A stretch of 64,000 nt of DNA from Hyphomicrobium zavarzinii ATCC 27496. GTDB lineage: Bacteria > Pseudomonadota > Alphaproteobacteria > Rhizobiales > Hyphomicrobiaceae. The stretch covers positions 1 through 64,000 of the forward strand of contig NZ_KB911265.1 in NCBI RefSeq assembly GCF_000383415.1, in the 5' to 3' direction. A program made the position numbers and the translations under genes. This document shows, piece by piece, positions 45,889-54,447 of this stretch (its first letter is position 1; each line of letters opens with the position of its first letter). The notes under the pieces are model-generated. The model was not told the DNA's origin, ran no database searches, and saw only the letters and a list, made by a program, of their open reading frames with translations.

Positions 45889-45978
45889 ATGAAGACTTGG
45901 ATGAAGCCGTCGGTTCGCGAGCAGGAAGTTGGCCTCGAGGTCACTTCGTACCTGCCGGCCGAGATCGATATCATCTAA
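45889..45978 (+). CDS. pqqA: Coenzyme PQQ precursor peptide PqqA, copy 2
   Basis: Encodes exactly the same 29 residues as copy 1. The two genes differ at eight codons, all synonymous, so the peptide is under strong constraint and the duplication is not recent. AAGGAGG precedes the ATG. It has its own upstream promoter-like boxes and a strong terminator. Two precursor genes presumably raise peptide supply or allow separate control; that is inference. Confidence 0.93.
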   Translation: MKTWMKPSVREQEVGLEVTSYLPAEIDII

Positions 45979-46000
45979 TATCGATCGTCTTTCGGTCTTT

Positions 46001-46042
46001 AGCGCGGCGGCCGCTGTTCAGCGGCCGTCGCGCTTCTTTTTT
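46001..46042 (+). terminator. Terminator of pqqA copy 2
   Basis: A 15-bp stem starting AGCGCGGCGGCCGCT and closing at 46034 (one G-T pair), loop GTTC, followed by TCTTTTTT. Confidence 0.9.
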
Positions 46043-46139
46043 GGGCACGCGATCGCATAAGCCTGCACACTGACCTTTAGAGGTGTAGACCATAATTCAT
46101 CTCTTCGGCTGGTCAGGAGGGGAGCAGACCGGTAACTAT

Positions 46140-46607
46140 GTGGCGTTCACAAAAAGGACCCCTCCGCCCGTGCTAATCCGAGACGCTGTTCCGAGCGACG
46201 AACCCTCTTGGCGCCAGCTTTGGGCCGGCTACCTGGCCTTCTACGAGTCCGAGCTGCCAGACGAGGTGACAGCCAAGACCTGGGAGCGGCTGATCCGCCG
46301 CCAGGACGGGCTGTTCTGCCGGGTTGCCGAGACATCGGGCGAGGTGTGCGGCTTCAGCCTTTCGGTGCTCCATGCGGGCACCTGGACGACCGACCCCGTC
46401 TGCTATCTCGAAGATCTCTTCGTCGCGCCCGAGCGGCGGGGGCGCGGTATCGGCGAAGCGCTGATCCGCGATCTCGTCACAACGGCCAAGGCCAAGGGCT
46501 GGTCGCGCCTCTACTGGCACACGCGGACTTCGAACGCGGCGGCGCGCAGCGTTTACGATCGCTTTACGCTCGCGGACGATTTCGTCCGCTACAGGCTCAT
46601 TTTCTAA
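46140..46607 (+). CDS. GNAT-family N-acetyltransferase
   Basis: 155 residues. The acetyl-CoA-binding motif A is clear: CYLEDLFVAPERRGRGIGEAL near residues 88-108, followed by AKAKGWSRLYWHT and NAAARSVYDRF. The substrate (amine, amino acid or protein) cannot be told. The GTG start at 46140 has an SD-like AGGAGGGG rather far upstream; GTG 46170 is an alternative that removes ten residues of Pro-rich N-terminus. Confidence 0.88.
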   Translation: MAFTKRTPPPVLIRDAVPSDEPSWRQLWAGYLAFYESELPDEVTAKTWERLIRRQDGLFCRVAETSGEVCGFSLSVLHAGTWTTDPVCYLEDLFVAPERRGRGIGEALIRDLVTTAKAKGWSRLYWHTRTSNAAARSVYDRFTLADDFVRYRLIF

Positions 46608-46715
46608 CTCTCCCGGCGCTAGGGTCCGGCGACCCGGAACGCGTCTTGCTTTGCTCCTCAGCATCAGCCGTCGTGTGCCGCACTGGTACGGGCCGCTCCC
46701 CAATCGAGGCGCAAA

Positions 46716-47771
46716 ATGACACGTTCAGAGAAGAGTTCCGAAGCCCGTCTGGCTTGGGTCGATGTGGCGAAAGGCCTTTGCATCATCCTCGTCGTGATGA
46801 TGCACGCCACGCTCGGCGTCGAAAAAGCCATCGGCTCGGAAACGAGCCTTCATGCCTTCATCGACTGGGCGCGGCCGTTCCGGATGCCGGACTTCTTTCT
46901 GATCTCGGGCCTGTTCCTCGCTGCCCGCATCGATCGTCCGTGGCGCAGCTACCTCGACACCAAGGTCGTGCATTTCGCCTATTTCTACGTGCTGTGGCTC
47001 ACCATCCAGTTCGCGCTCAAGGCGCCGGGCATGGTGCAGGAGAGCGGCGCGACGGCGACGCTTCAGGACTACCTCGCGAGCTACCTCATCCCCTTCGGCA
47101 CGCTTTGGTTCATCTATCTCCTGATGGTCTACTTCGTGGTCGCAAAGCTCCTGCGCCCCGTGCCCAAGTGGATCGTGCTGGCGGTCGCGGCGCTGTTGCA
47201 CGTGGCAGCGCCCGAGAGCGGCGTGTTCATCGTCGACGAGTTCTCGAACCGCTTCGTGTTCTTCTATTCGGGCTACGCGCTCGCGCCCTTTATCCTGTCG
47301 TTCGCAGACAGGCTGCGCGCAGTTCCGGCGGCCGCAATGGCGCTTGGCCTCGTCGTGTGGGCCGCGTTCAACGCTGTGGGCGTCACCTCAGGCGTCGCGC
47401 TCGTGCACGGTCCGGATCTCGTGTTCTCCTACATCGGCATCGGTGCGGTGATCGCGTTCAGCGTGCTCGCCACGCAGCGTACGGCCGGCGACGTTCTGGC
47501 CTACTGCGGGCGCAATTCGATTGCCGTCTACCTCGCCTTCACCGTGTTCATGGGACCGGTGCGGATCGTGCTTCTGAAGCTCACCGGCGGCGAAGCGGCT
47601 GCGGCCATCGCACTTCTCTCGGCGCTTGCCGGAATCGTGGGGGCGCTGGCGCTGCAGTGGGCCGTCAAGGGCACGTGGGCGGGCTTCCTGTTCACGCGGC
47701 CAGACGCGTTCCGCCTCACGCCGCGCCGCGAGCCACTGCGTGAGCCGCAGGCCCAGCCGACCGCAGCCTAA
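46716..47771 (+). CDS. Acyltransferase-3-family membrane protein
   Basis: 351 residues with about ten membrane helices. The family hallmark is WVDVAKGLCIILVVMMHA near residues 14-31, with the catalytic His30, followed by MPDFFLISGLFLA. Such enzymes O-acetylate or O-succinylate exopolysaccharide, lipopolysaccharide or peptidoglycan. No glycosyltransferases are adjacent. The Arg/Pro-rich C-terminus is cytoplasmic. It is convergent with the next minus-strand gene, 21 bp away. Confidence 0.9.
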   Translation: MTRSEKSSEARLAWVDVAKGLCIILVVMMHATLGVEKAIGSETSLHAFIDWARPFRMPDFFLISGLFLAARIDRPWRSYLDTKVVHFAYFYVLWLTIQFALKAPGMVQESGATATLQDYLASYLIPFGTLWFIYLLMVYFVVAKLLRPVPKWIVLAVAALLHVAAPESGVFIVDEFSNRFVFFYSGYALAPFILSFADRLRAVPAAAMALGLVVWAAFNAVGVTSGVALVHGPDLVFSYIGIGAVIAFSVLATQRTAGDVLAYCGRNSIAVYLAFTVFMGPVRIVLLKLTGGEAAAAIALLSALAGIVGALALQWAVKGTWAGFLFTRPDAFRLTPRREPLREPQAQPTAA

Positions 47772-47792
47772 GGATCGGACCGGGGTGCCGCT

Positions 47793-48299
47793 TCAGAGCG
47801 GCATCTCCGGCTCCTTCTTGGCCTCGCGCTCCAGGCGGTCGATGCGCTCCTTGAACTTCTTGACCATGCCTTCGACGTAGTCGAACAGCTTGTCCACGTC
47901 GCGCTCGTTCGGGACAGGCAAATCGCCCGGAGGGGCCGGCACCGCTTCCGCGTGAGGCTCGCCCGCCTCCGGCTCTTTTACGGAAGGGCCGCCGAGGGCG
48001 CCGTCGCGCAGGCGTTTTTCCGCTTCGAGCGCCCGCTTCTCACCCTCCAATTCCTCCACGCGCTTCTTCAAGGCGCTCTCGGTCTCGGGCATCTCCTTGC
48101 AGGACCACTCGCCCTCCTTGCCGGCGCAGAACGACATGGCGCCGGTCTCGCGATCGAGGCGAATGACGCCGCCTTCGGTGGGAGACATCGTGTAGCGGCC
48201 GGACTCGTTTCCGGCCGCCCAGGCGGGCGCGGCAAGGACGACGGCGAGCGAGCCCAGAAGCCACGGGCGGCGGCCATGGTTACAGCCGCGACGAGACAT
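47793..48299 (-). CDS. Exported coiled-coil protein, unknown function
   Basis: 168 residues. Signal peptide (RPWLLGSLAVVLAAPAWAAG), a short domain with two cysteines (SFCAGKEGEWSCKEM), a coiled coil about 75-100 (ALKKRVEELEGEKRALEAEK), a Pro-rich linker, and a second amphipathic helix at the C-terminus. Looks like a conserved Hyphomicrobiales envelope protein. ATG 48299 with a weak SD; GTG 48308 is an alternative. Confidence 0.75.
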   Translation of the reverse strand: MSRRGCNHGRRPWLLGSLAVVLAAPAWAAGNESGRYTMSPTEGGVIRLDRETGAMSFCAGKEGEWSCKEMPETESALKKRVEELEGEKRALEAEKRLRDGALGGPSVKEPEAGEPHAEAVPAPPGDLPVPNERDVDKLFDYVEGMVKKFKERIDRLEREAKKEPEMPL

Positions 48300-48653
48300 A
48301 TTGCTCACGGAAATTCTCCATTCGTTACATGGCAGGCTTTGGCTCAAGCATAGCAGCCGTTTGTGACCGCGTCCGCGCCGTCGCCCCCTAGGCCAACGAA
48401 TCACTTCGCACGCCACGGGGGCGCTTCGCCCTGCCAACACCCTCATTTAATGGCCGATTTCCTGGCTCCAAGAGGGACTTAACTGAACATTTACTGACGG
48501 CTGAGACCTTCACACTGTTCGGGTTTCTGCTTGTGCCTCGTCTGACCCTTCTCGCACGCTTCAGCCCGGCAAGACGGGGCGGTTTTTGATCCGCCTTCGA
48601 CTCCCTCAAGGGAACGGCCGGCCGTGGGCGCCGCATTCACCGTGGGGATCGTG
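48300..48653. other. Divergent intergenic region, no gene seen
   Basis: 354 bp between a minus-strand exported protein and the PodJ-like gene. It must hold both promoters. The AT-richer part is near 48475-48530. In-frame GTG codons at 48624 and 48651 could extend the PodJ-like gene upstream. Confidence 0.5.
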
Positions 48654-51398
48654 ATGTTGCATACAGAACAACAGAAATGGCCAGCCTCTCAGGGGGCCTA
48701 CGGCTATTCTGGAATGCCAGGCGGCCCCAACCGGCTCGTGCATGAGCTTGCGCGCGAGATCGAGGAGACACAGCGGCGCCAGGGCGAGACCATCGCCAGC
48801 ATCGTCGAGCGGCTTCGCGCGCTGGATCTGCGCCGCCCCGACCAGACGCATCCGGCCGGCGAAGAGCCCTGGGATGCGGCCAGCGCCGAAGCGCTGATGC
48901 GGACCTACGAGACCGACGCAGCATCTCAGCACGCTGCCGCGACAGAGGCCCAGGACCGCCAGGATTGGCTCGGCCACCGCTTCTACGACATCGCCGATCG
49001 CATCAAGCGCACGCTGGCCGACCTCAAGCCCGGCAGCACCATGATGCTGCTGGAAGAGCGCCTCGATCAGTTCCAGAAGCACATCAGCTCGGCGCTGGAA
49101 GACGTGGTGCGCCGCTCGGATCTCGACGGACTGCGGCTCATCGAGACCCATATCAGCTTTCTCGGCGACAAGCTCGACGAGCTGGATCGCCACGTGGCAC
49201 GCATCGACGGCATCGAAGCCGATGTGCGCAGCGTGATGGAGCAGGTGTCGGACGAGCGCATCGCGAAGCTGCTCGACTACGACACGCGCTTTGCCGCCGA
49301 CATCGAAGCGGTGGCCGTGCGCGCCGCCGAGGAAGTGCACGCGCGTCTTGGCCAGGATGGCGAGCGCGCAAGCGCGGAGGCCGCGCGCCATCAGGAGCTG
49401 CGCGACCTGATCGAGGCTTCGATCCAGGACCGGCGCCAGGCGGAAGCCGCGGCGACGTCTCTGGTGACCGGCCTTTCGGGACGCGTCAACGCGCAGGCGG
49501 ACCGCTACGACGAGCTCAAGGTGCTTCTGGAACAGGCGATCCAGGAGCAGCGCCAGAACGAGCAGACCGCGTTCGGTATGCTCGACACGCTGCAGCAGGC
49601 GATGGTGCGCATCCTCGACCGGATGGATTCGCTCGAGCAGCAGGGCCATCCCGCGACCACCGCGCCGTGGCCCGTGGCCGAGCCTGCCGCCGAGACGCAG
49701 ATGTTCGCCTCGTTCAACGACGAGCCCGCCCGGCGGTATGCGGCGGCTCCGGCCCCTGCCGACATTGCGCCTGCCGACTTTTCCGCCAGCCGCTTCCAGG
49801 ATCGCTTCCACGATCAAGGTGAGGCGGCCGATCCCATGCTGGTCGCGCCCGTCGAAGTGCCTTCGGTCTTCGCCGCTCCTGCCGACGCCGACGTGTCCGC
49901 ATCCACCGACGAGGCGGCATCGCCCGTCGATCGCCTACGCCGCGACTTCATCGCGGACGCACGCCGCGCCAAGCTCAAGGCGGCGGCCAACCGGGCCGAG
50001 GCGATCGCCGAGAAGACTGAGGTTTCGCGCCGCCCAGCCGCCGAGCCCGCCCGCGCAGCTCTCGCCCAGGCCGCCCGCCTGCCGTTCGCCGCAGGCGCGG
50101 GCCGCCTGTTCGGCGCTTCTCCCAAGCTCCTCGCGGCCGCGCTGGCCTTCGTCGTCGCCATCAACGGCGGCATCCTTCTGCTCAACCGGAAGAGCAGCCC
50201 GCCGCCTGCGCCGCAGATCACGATCCAGCCCGAGGGTATCGGCGCCGAGCCGGAGGCCCCGGCGGCCAGCGGCTCCGAGGCAGCGCCTCAGCAGACGCCG
50301 GAGCCCGCTCCGAATACGGCCCCGCGCTCCGATCTCACGGACGACGAGACCGGCTTTGCGCAGTTCGTGCCGCCGGCCGCGACGGCTGAACCACAGCAGG
50401 CCGACCCCACCGGCAGCTCGGCGCTTACGCCCTACGGCTTCATGGACGACGTGCTCGATCCGCCCGCGCTCGAAACCAGCGGCGCGCCGGCCTCGCCTCC
50501 GCGCGGCATGACGATTGCCGGTGCCAACGGCGCCGTGCCGGATGCCATGGTGGCGGACGTCTATCAGCAGCAGGTGCTGGCGAGCCTTTCCGGCAAGCTC
50601 GGCACGATCGCTGCGGCACAGTCGCCGGACGCGCTGCTTCCGGAGCAGAGCGGCCGCGTCGAGACGGCCTACACCGAGCCCGCAAGCACGCCGGATACGG
50701 TGGATGGCGCACAGCGCTCGAGCGCGCTCGACCTGCCGCCTGCAACGGTTGGGCCGCTTTCGCTTCGTCTCGCGGCTGCAAACGGCGATGCTTCGGCGGA
50801 ATTCGAAGTTGCCGCACGCCTTGCCGAGGGCAAGGGAACCTCGCAGGACTTTGCAGAAGCGCTGCGCTGGTATCAGCGCTCGGCCACGAAAGGCTTCGCG
50901 CAGGCTCAGTATCGCCTGGGAACGCTCTATGAGCGCGGCCTCGGCGTGACGAAGGACATCGGACGCGCGCGCATCTGGTACAGCCGCGCCGCCGAGCAGG
51001 GCAACGTCAAGTCGATGCACAATCTCGCTGTGCTTGCTGCAGGCGGCGAGCAGGGCGAGCCCGACTACACCACTGCCACGCAGTGGTTCACAAAGGCTGC
51101 CTCACACGGCCTCTCCGACAGCCAGTACAATCTCGGCGTTCTGCTCGAGAACGGTCTCGGCGTGAAGGCCGACCGGGTCGAAGCCTACAAGTGGTATGCG
51201 CTCGCGGCGAAGAACGGCGATACGGATGCGAAAGCCCGCCGTGACGAGCTCAAGGGCACGCTGAGCGCGAGCGACCTCGCCATCGCCGAGAGCCTCGTCT
51301 CGTCGTTCAAGGCACAGACACCCGTTCCGCTGGCCAACGATGCCCGCGCGGCCGGTGAAGACTGGAAGAAGCGCGTGAACAACGACGCGAACGGTTAA
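48654..51398 (+). CDS. PodJ-like coiled-coil protein with periplasmic SEL1 repeats
   Basis: 914 residues. The N-terminal half is cytoplasmic and largely coiled coil, with Gln/Glu/Arg-rich helices to about 320. A Pro/Ala-rich region follows, one membrane segment at about 495-513 (LLAAALAFVVAINGGILLL), then a periplasmic Pro-rich linker. The C-terminus has SEL1 repeats: EALRWYQRSATKGFAQAQY, RARIWYSRAAEQGNVKSMHN, TQWFTKAASHGLSDSQYN and AYKWYALAAKNGD. This is the layout of PodJ, a polar organiser in alphaproteobacteria. Orthology is inferred from architecture only. Confidence 0.85.
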   Translation: MLHTEQQKWPASQGAYGYSGMPGGPNRLVHELAREIEETQRRQGETIASIVERLRALDLRRPDQTHPAGEEPWDAASAEALMRTYETDAASQHAAATEAQDRQDWLGHRFYDIADRIKRTLADLKPGSTMMLLEERLDQFQKHISSALEDVVRRSDLDGLRLIETHISFLGDKLDELDRHVARIDGIEADVRSVMEQVSDERIAKLLDYDTRFAADIEAVAVRAAEEVHARLGQDGERASAEAARHQELRDLIEASIQDRRQAEAAATSLVTGLSGRVNAQADRYDELKVLLEQAIQEQRQNEQTAFGMLDTLQQAMVRILDRMDSLEQQGHPATTAPWPVAEPAAETQMFASFNDEPARRYAAAPAPADIAPADFSASRFQDRFHDQGEAADPMLVAPVEVPSVFAAPADADVSASTDEAASPVDRLRRDFIADARRAKLKAAANRAEAIAEKTEVSRRPAAEPARAALAQAARLPFAAGAGRLFGASPKLLAAALAFVVAINGGILLLNRKSSPPPAPQITIQPEGIGAEPEAPAASGSEAAPQQTPEPAPNTAPRSDLTDDETGFAQFVPPAATAEPQQADPTGSSALTPYGFMDDVLDPPALETSGAPASPPRGMTIAGANGAVPDAMVADVYQQQVLASLSGKLGTIAAAQSPDALLPEQSGRVETAYTEPASTPDTVDGAQRSSALDLPPATVGPLSLRLAAANGDASAEFEVAARLAEGKGTSQDFAEALRWYQRSATKGFAQAQYRLGTLYERGLGVTKDIGRARIWYSRAAEQGNVKSMHNLAVLAAGGEQGEPDYTTATQWFTKAASHGLSDSQYNLGVLLENGLGVKADRVEAYKWYALAAKNGDTDAKARRDELKGTLSASDLAIAESLVSSFKAQTPVPLANDARAAGEDWKKRVNNDANG

Positions 51399-51626
51399 GA
51401 TTTCCGGCGGGGCGCGTTGCCCCGCCCGAAATCCGTCAATCGCCGGCGCATCTTGCGGGCCACTGCGCACTGGCACTCGCGGCAAAGGTTCAATACGATG
51501 ATGCGGCGGGGCCGCACATGTCCTCGCGCCGTTCCAGGGCGGGCGGACGGTGCCATGCCGTTCTCCATCCCTCCGGGATGGCTGTGAAGCCTCATCGCGC
51601 GATACCGGCGTAACAGCTCCCCACGC

Positions 51627-52553
51627 ATGCACATCTATCTGCCGATCGCCGAGATGTCCGCCAACGTGCTGCTATTCGTTGGCATGGGCGCAGCGGTGGG
51701 CTTTCTCTCCGGCCTGTTCGGCGTTGGCGGCGGGTTTCTGATGACGCCGCTTCTGATCTTCTCCGGAATTCCTTCCGCGGTGGCGGTCGGCACCGGTGCC
51801 GCGCAGGTGGTGGCTTCCTCCGTCTCGGGCGCGATGGCGCAATATCAGCGCAACAACGTCGACATCAAGCTCGGCGTGGTGCTGCTCGCGGGCGGCGTCG
51901 CGGGCTCGGTCATCGGCGTCAAGATGGTGCGCATCCTGAGCCTTGCGGGCCAGTTCGATCTCTTCGTCGCGCTCGCCTACGTGACGTTCCTCGGCGTGAT
52001 CGGCATCCTGATGCTGATCGAGAGCATAAATGCCTTGCAGAGCGTGCGCCGCGGCCGGCCTTACTCCATGCGCCGGCCCGGGCAGCACAACTGGATCCAT
52101 GGTCTGCCGCTCAAGATGCGGTTCCATCGCTCCAAGCTCTACATCAGCGCCATTCCGCCGCTGATGATCGGCGCGTTTGTCGGGTTTCTCGGCGCGATTA
52201 TGGGCGCAGGCGGCGGCTTCATCATGGTTCCCGCCATGATCTACCTGCTGCGCGTGCCGACCAACGTGGTGGTGGGAACGTCGCTGTTCCAGACGGTGTT
52301 CGTCTCGGCCGTGACGACCATCATGCAGGCGAGCGAGAATTACAGCGTGGACGTGGTCCTCGCGCTGTTGCTGATCGTGAGCGGCGTGATCGGTGCGCAA
52401 TATGGCGCGGCTGCCGGAGCCCGGCTCAGGGGCGAGCAATTGCGGTTACTGCTCGCGGCTCTGGTGCTGCTCGTCTGCTTCCGCATCGGCTGGGATCTCG
52501 TGGTGACGCCGCGGGAATTGTTCAGCATCACCGCAACGCTCGGGGGGATGTGA
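51627..52553 (+). CDS. TSUP-family (TauE/SafE) membrane transporter
   Basis: 308 residues, about eight membrane helices in two related halves, each with the glycine-rich signature: GFLSGLFGVGGGFLMTPLL near 25-43 and GFLGAIMGAGGGFIMVPAM near 190-208. TSUP proteins export sulfite or organosulfur anions, but the substrate here is not determined. The stop codon overlaps the next ATG by 1 bp, and the two are a recurrent pair in Hyphomicrobiales. Confidence 0.92.
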   Translation: MHIYLPIAEMSANVLLFVGMGAAVGFLSGLFGVGGGFLMTPLLIFSGIPSAVAVGTGAAQVVASSVSGAMAQYQRNNVDIKLGVVLLAGGVAGSVIGVKMVRILSLAGQFDLFVALAYVTFLGVIGILMLIESINALQSVRRGRPYSMRRPGQHNWIHGLPLKMRFHRSKLYISAIPPLMIGAFVGFLGAIMGAGGGFIMVPAMIYLLRVPTNVVVGTSLFQTVFVSAVTTIMQASENYSVDVVLALLLIVSGVIGAQYGAAAGARLRGEQLRLLLAALVLLVCFRIGWDLVVTPRELFSITATLGGM

Positions 52554-53488
52554 TGACGCCCGTCCGCCTGATCCCAAGAGGCTGGCTACGGCTTATTCCG
52601 CTGATGGGCGTGATGGTGGCCGGGCTCGGGCTCGCGTCTGTGCCCGCGAGCAATGCTATCGCGCAGGAGCCGGGGGCGACGGACAAACGGGTGCCTCCGG
52701 TCAAGACGCCACGCAACCGCAAGACGGAGCGCACCGCAGCCAAGACCGATCAGGCGCCTCCCCGGGAGGCTGTCGAAGCCGATGTTTCGACGCGGACGAT
52801 TGCAGTGACCTCCGCCTTCACGGGCACCGAGATCGTCGTGTTCGGCTCCGTGGTCAACAGCCGCCAGCCGAGCGCAGAGGCCGGATACTACGACGTGATC
52901 GTCGTGCTCGAAGGGATGCCGACCCCGCTGCTCGCACGCCGCAAATCCAACGTGGCGGGGCTGTGGGTCAACACGGAATCCGTCGCCTACGAAAGCGCGC
53001 CGAGCTACTACGCCATCGTCTCGACACGGCCCATTGAGGAAATCGCCGACGAGCCGCTGCTCGAGCGGAATGCGATCGGGCTCGATTTCGTGCGCCTCGC
53101 GCCGGCCGCGAAGTCGGCCATCGAGACCGACCCAGAAGAGCTCAAGGCCTTCAAGGATGCCGTCATCCGGCTGAAGCAGAAGGAAGGGCTCTATCTCAAG
53201 GAAGACTATGCGGTGATCTTCATGGGCAAGAGCCTGTTCCGCAGTTCCATCTCGCTGCCGGCGAACGTTCCCGTGGGGCCGCTCACGGCGCGCGTGTATC
53301 TGTTCCGGGAAGGGGAATTGCTCAGTGCGTTCCAGTCTCGTGTGCGGCTCGAACGGTCTGGCATCGAGCTGTGGCTCTACCGCTTTGCCATGCGCCAGCC
53401 TGCGCTCTACGGCCTGTTTGCGGTGGCGGTGGCGGTGGGTGCGGGGCTTCTTGCCTCGGCCGCATTCCGGCGGCGGGACGCAGCTTAG
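52553..53488 (+). CDS. TIGR02186-family membrane-anchored protein
   Basis: 311 residues. N-terminal signal (LIPLMGVMVAGLGLASVPAS), a periplasmic beta-rich domain (about 75-260) with ITSAFTGTEIVVFGSV-like strands and LLARRKSNVAGLWVNT, and a C-terminal membrane helix (ALYGLFAVAVAVGAGLLASA). Family of unknown function, usually next to a TSUP transporter, so a partner or sensor role in sulfur-anion export is likely. ATG 52553 has GGGGGG upstream. Confidence 0.88.
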   Translation: MTPVRLIPRGWLRLIPLMGVMVAGLGLASVPASNAIAQEPGATDKRVPPVKTPRNRKTERTAAKTDQAPPREAVEADVSTRTIAVTSAFTGTEIVVFGSVVNSRQPSAEAGYYDVIVVLEGMPTPLLARRKSNVAGLWVNTESVAYESAPSYYAIVSTRPIEEIADEPLLERNAIGLDFVRLAPAAKSAIETDPEELKAFKDAVIRLKQKEGLYLKEDYAVIFMGKSLFRSSISLPANVPVGPLTARVYLFREGELLSAFQSRVRLERSGIELWLYRFAMRQPALYGLFAVAVAVGAGLLASAAFRRRDAA

Positions 53489-53489
53489 A

Positions 53490-53542
53490 GCGCGATCAAT
53501 TTTTATTGGATCAGAATCGCGCTCCCGGCGCTTTAACGGGAG
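53490..53542. repeat. Two palindromes preceding array B
   Basis: GAGCGCGAT and ATCGCGCTC form a 9-bp inverted repeat from about 53489 to 53524, and GCTCCCG with CGGGAGC follows at about 53521-53543. They lie just after the TIGR02186 stop, so they could end that transcript. They are different in sequence from array B. Confidence 0.75.
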
Positions 53543-53707
53543 CGATGATTCACGCTTCGGACTGATAGGGTCCGAAGCGATCATGGTCTCTTTTGTTAGA
53601 CCGATGATTCACGCTTCGGACTGATAGGGTCCGAAGCGATCATGGTCTCTTTTGTTAGACCGATGATTCACGCTTCGGACTGATAGGGTCCGAAGCGATC
53701 ATGGTCT
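53543..53707. repeat. Hairpin repeat array B (59-bp units, 2.8 copies)
   Basis: Identical 59-bp units start at 53543, 53602 and 53661; the third stops at 53707. Each has a perfect 10-bp stem (CGCTTCGGAC/GTCCGAAGCG; 53553-53562 and 53570-53579 in unit 1) with a 7-nt loop, and a second stem GGTCT/AGACC around CTTTTGTT. The array runs into the TAG of the minus-strand pdeM gene (53706-53708), just as array A abuts another TAG. Flanks match array A while the stem covaries. Confidence 0.92.
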
Positions 53708-54446
53708 AGTCTTCCTTCAGAAGACGTGCGGCGATCGGGTAGAGGCCTTCCTGGCCCATGACGAGCACGGACAAGCCGTCGTTGCCGAAGAGGGGCGCGA
53801 ACGCGTCGTCGAGCACGTTCAATCCGCCCGCGTAGGTGCCGAAGGCCGGCAGCACGAGGCGATTGCCGTTTCCGACGAAGCAGGGACGGCGGATGACGTG
53901 GCCGTGGAAGGACACGCGCGCTGCGGGATGAAGGTGGCCCGCGATCTCATGCGTGACGGGGCTTGCCGCCGGCTCATGACGGAAGGTGATGCCGGACACC
54001 GTGATCTCAGGCAGCACTTGGCCCCCGAAGCACTCCGCGATCACCGGGTCATGATTGCCGTTCAGCCAAAGCCACTCGCGATCCTCCTGGAGGATGGCCA
54101 GCGTCTCGCGATCCTTGTCGCACATGCGCTCGCCGGCATTGCGGTCGTGGAAGCTGTCGCCCAGGCAGATGACGGTCGCGGCCTGATAGGCATCCAGCGT
54201 GGCAGCCAAGCGCTCCAAGGTAGCGGCAGTGTCGTAGGGCGGGAGCAGAACGCCACGAGCGGCGAAGGAGGAGCCCTTTTCGAGATGGAGGTCGGCGACG
54301 ATCAGCACGTCCTCGGCCGGCCAGTAGAGAGCGCCCGATACATCCGCCAGGAACGAGCGGCCCGAGATGGAGATCGGCTGCTGGCTGAACTCGCCGACGT
54401 CGAGCCGCTCCGGCTTGAGCTCGAGCAGTTGTGTCGTGTTTCTCAC
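53706..54446 (-). CDS. pdeM: Ligase-associated DNA damage response endonuclease PdeM
   Basis: 246 residues of the calcineurin-like phosphoesterase fold: VADLHLEKGSSFAARG, CLGDSFHD, LNGNHDP, and EIAGHLHPAA carry the two-metal ligands. PdeM (TIGR04123) acts with a helicase, an exonuclease and an ATP-dependent ligase in DNA end repair. Here only the helicase is adjacent. GTG 54446 starts one base after the helicase stop with GAGGA upstream; ATG 54473 is possible but lacks an SD. Confidence 0.9.
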   Translation of the reverse strand: MRNTTQLLELKPERLDVGEFSQQPISISGRSFLADVSGALYWPAEDVLIVADLHLEKGSSFAARGVLLPPYDTAATLERLAATLDAYQAATVICLGDSFHDRNAGERMCDKDRETLAILQEDREWLWLNGNHDPVIAECFGGQVLPEITVSGITFRHEPAASPVTHEIAGHLHPAARVSFHGHVIRRPCFVGNGNRLVLPAFGTYAGGLNVLDDAFAPLFGNDGLSVLVMGQEGLYPIAARLLKED

Positions 54447-54447
54447 G

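Noticed and set aside
45725-45892. 55-codon ORF with GGAGG upstream that ends in an ATGA overlap with pqqA copy 2
   Set aside because: Arg/Ser-rich translation, covers the likely promoter of pqqA copy 2, and has no counterpart upstream of copy 1. Most likely chance.
53543-53707. CRISPR-like array
   Set aside because: Units are tandem and identical with no unique spacers, and no cas genes are in the window.
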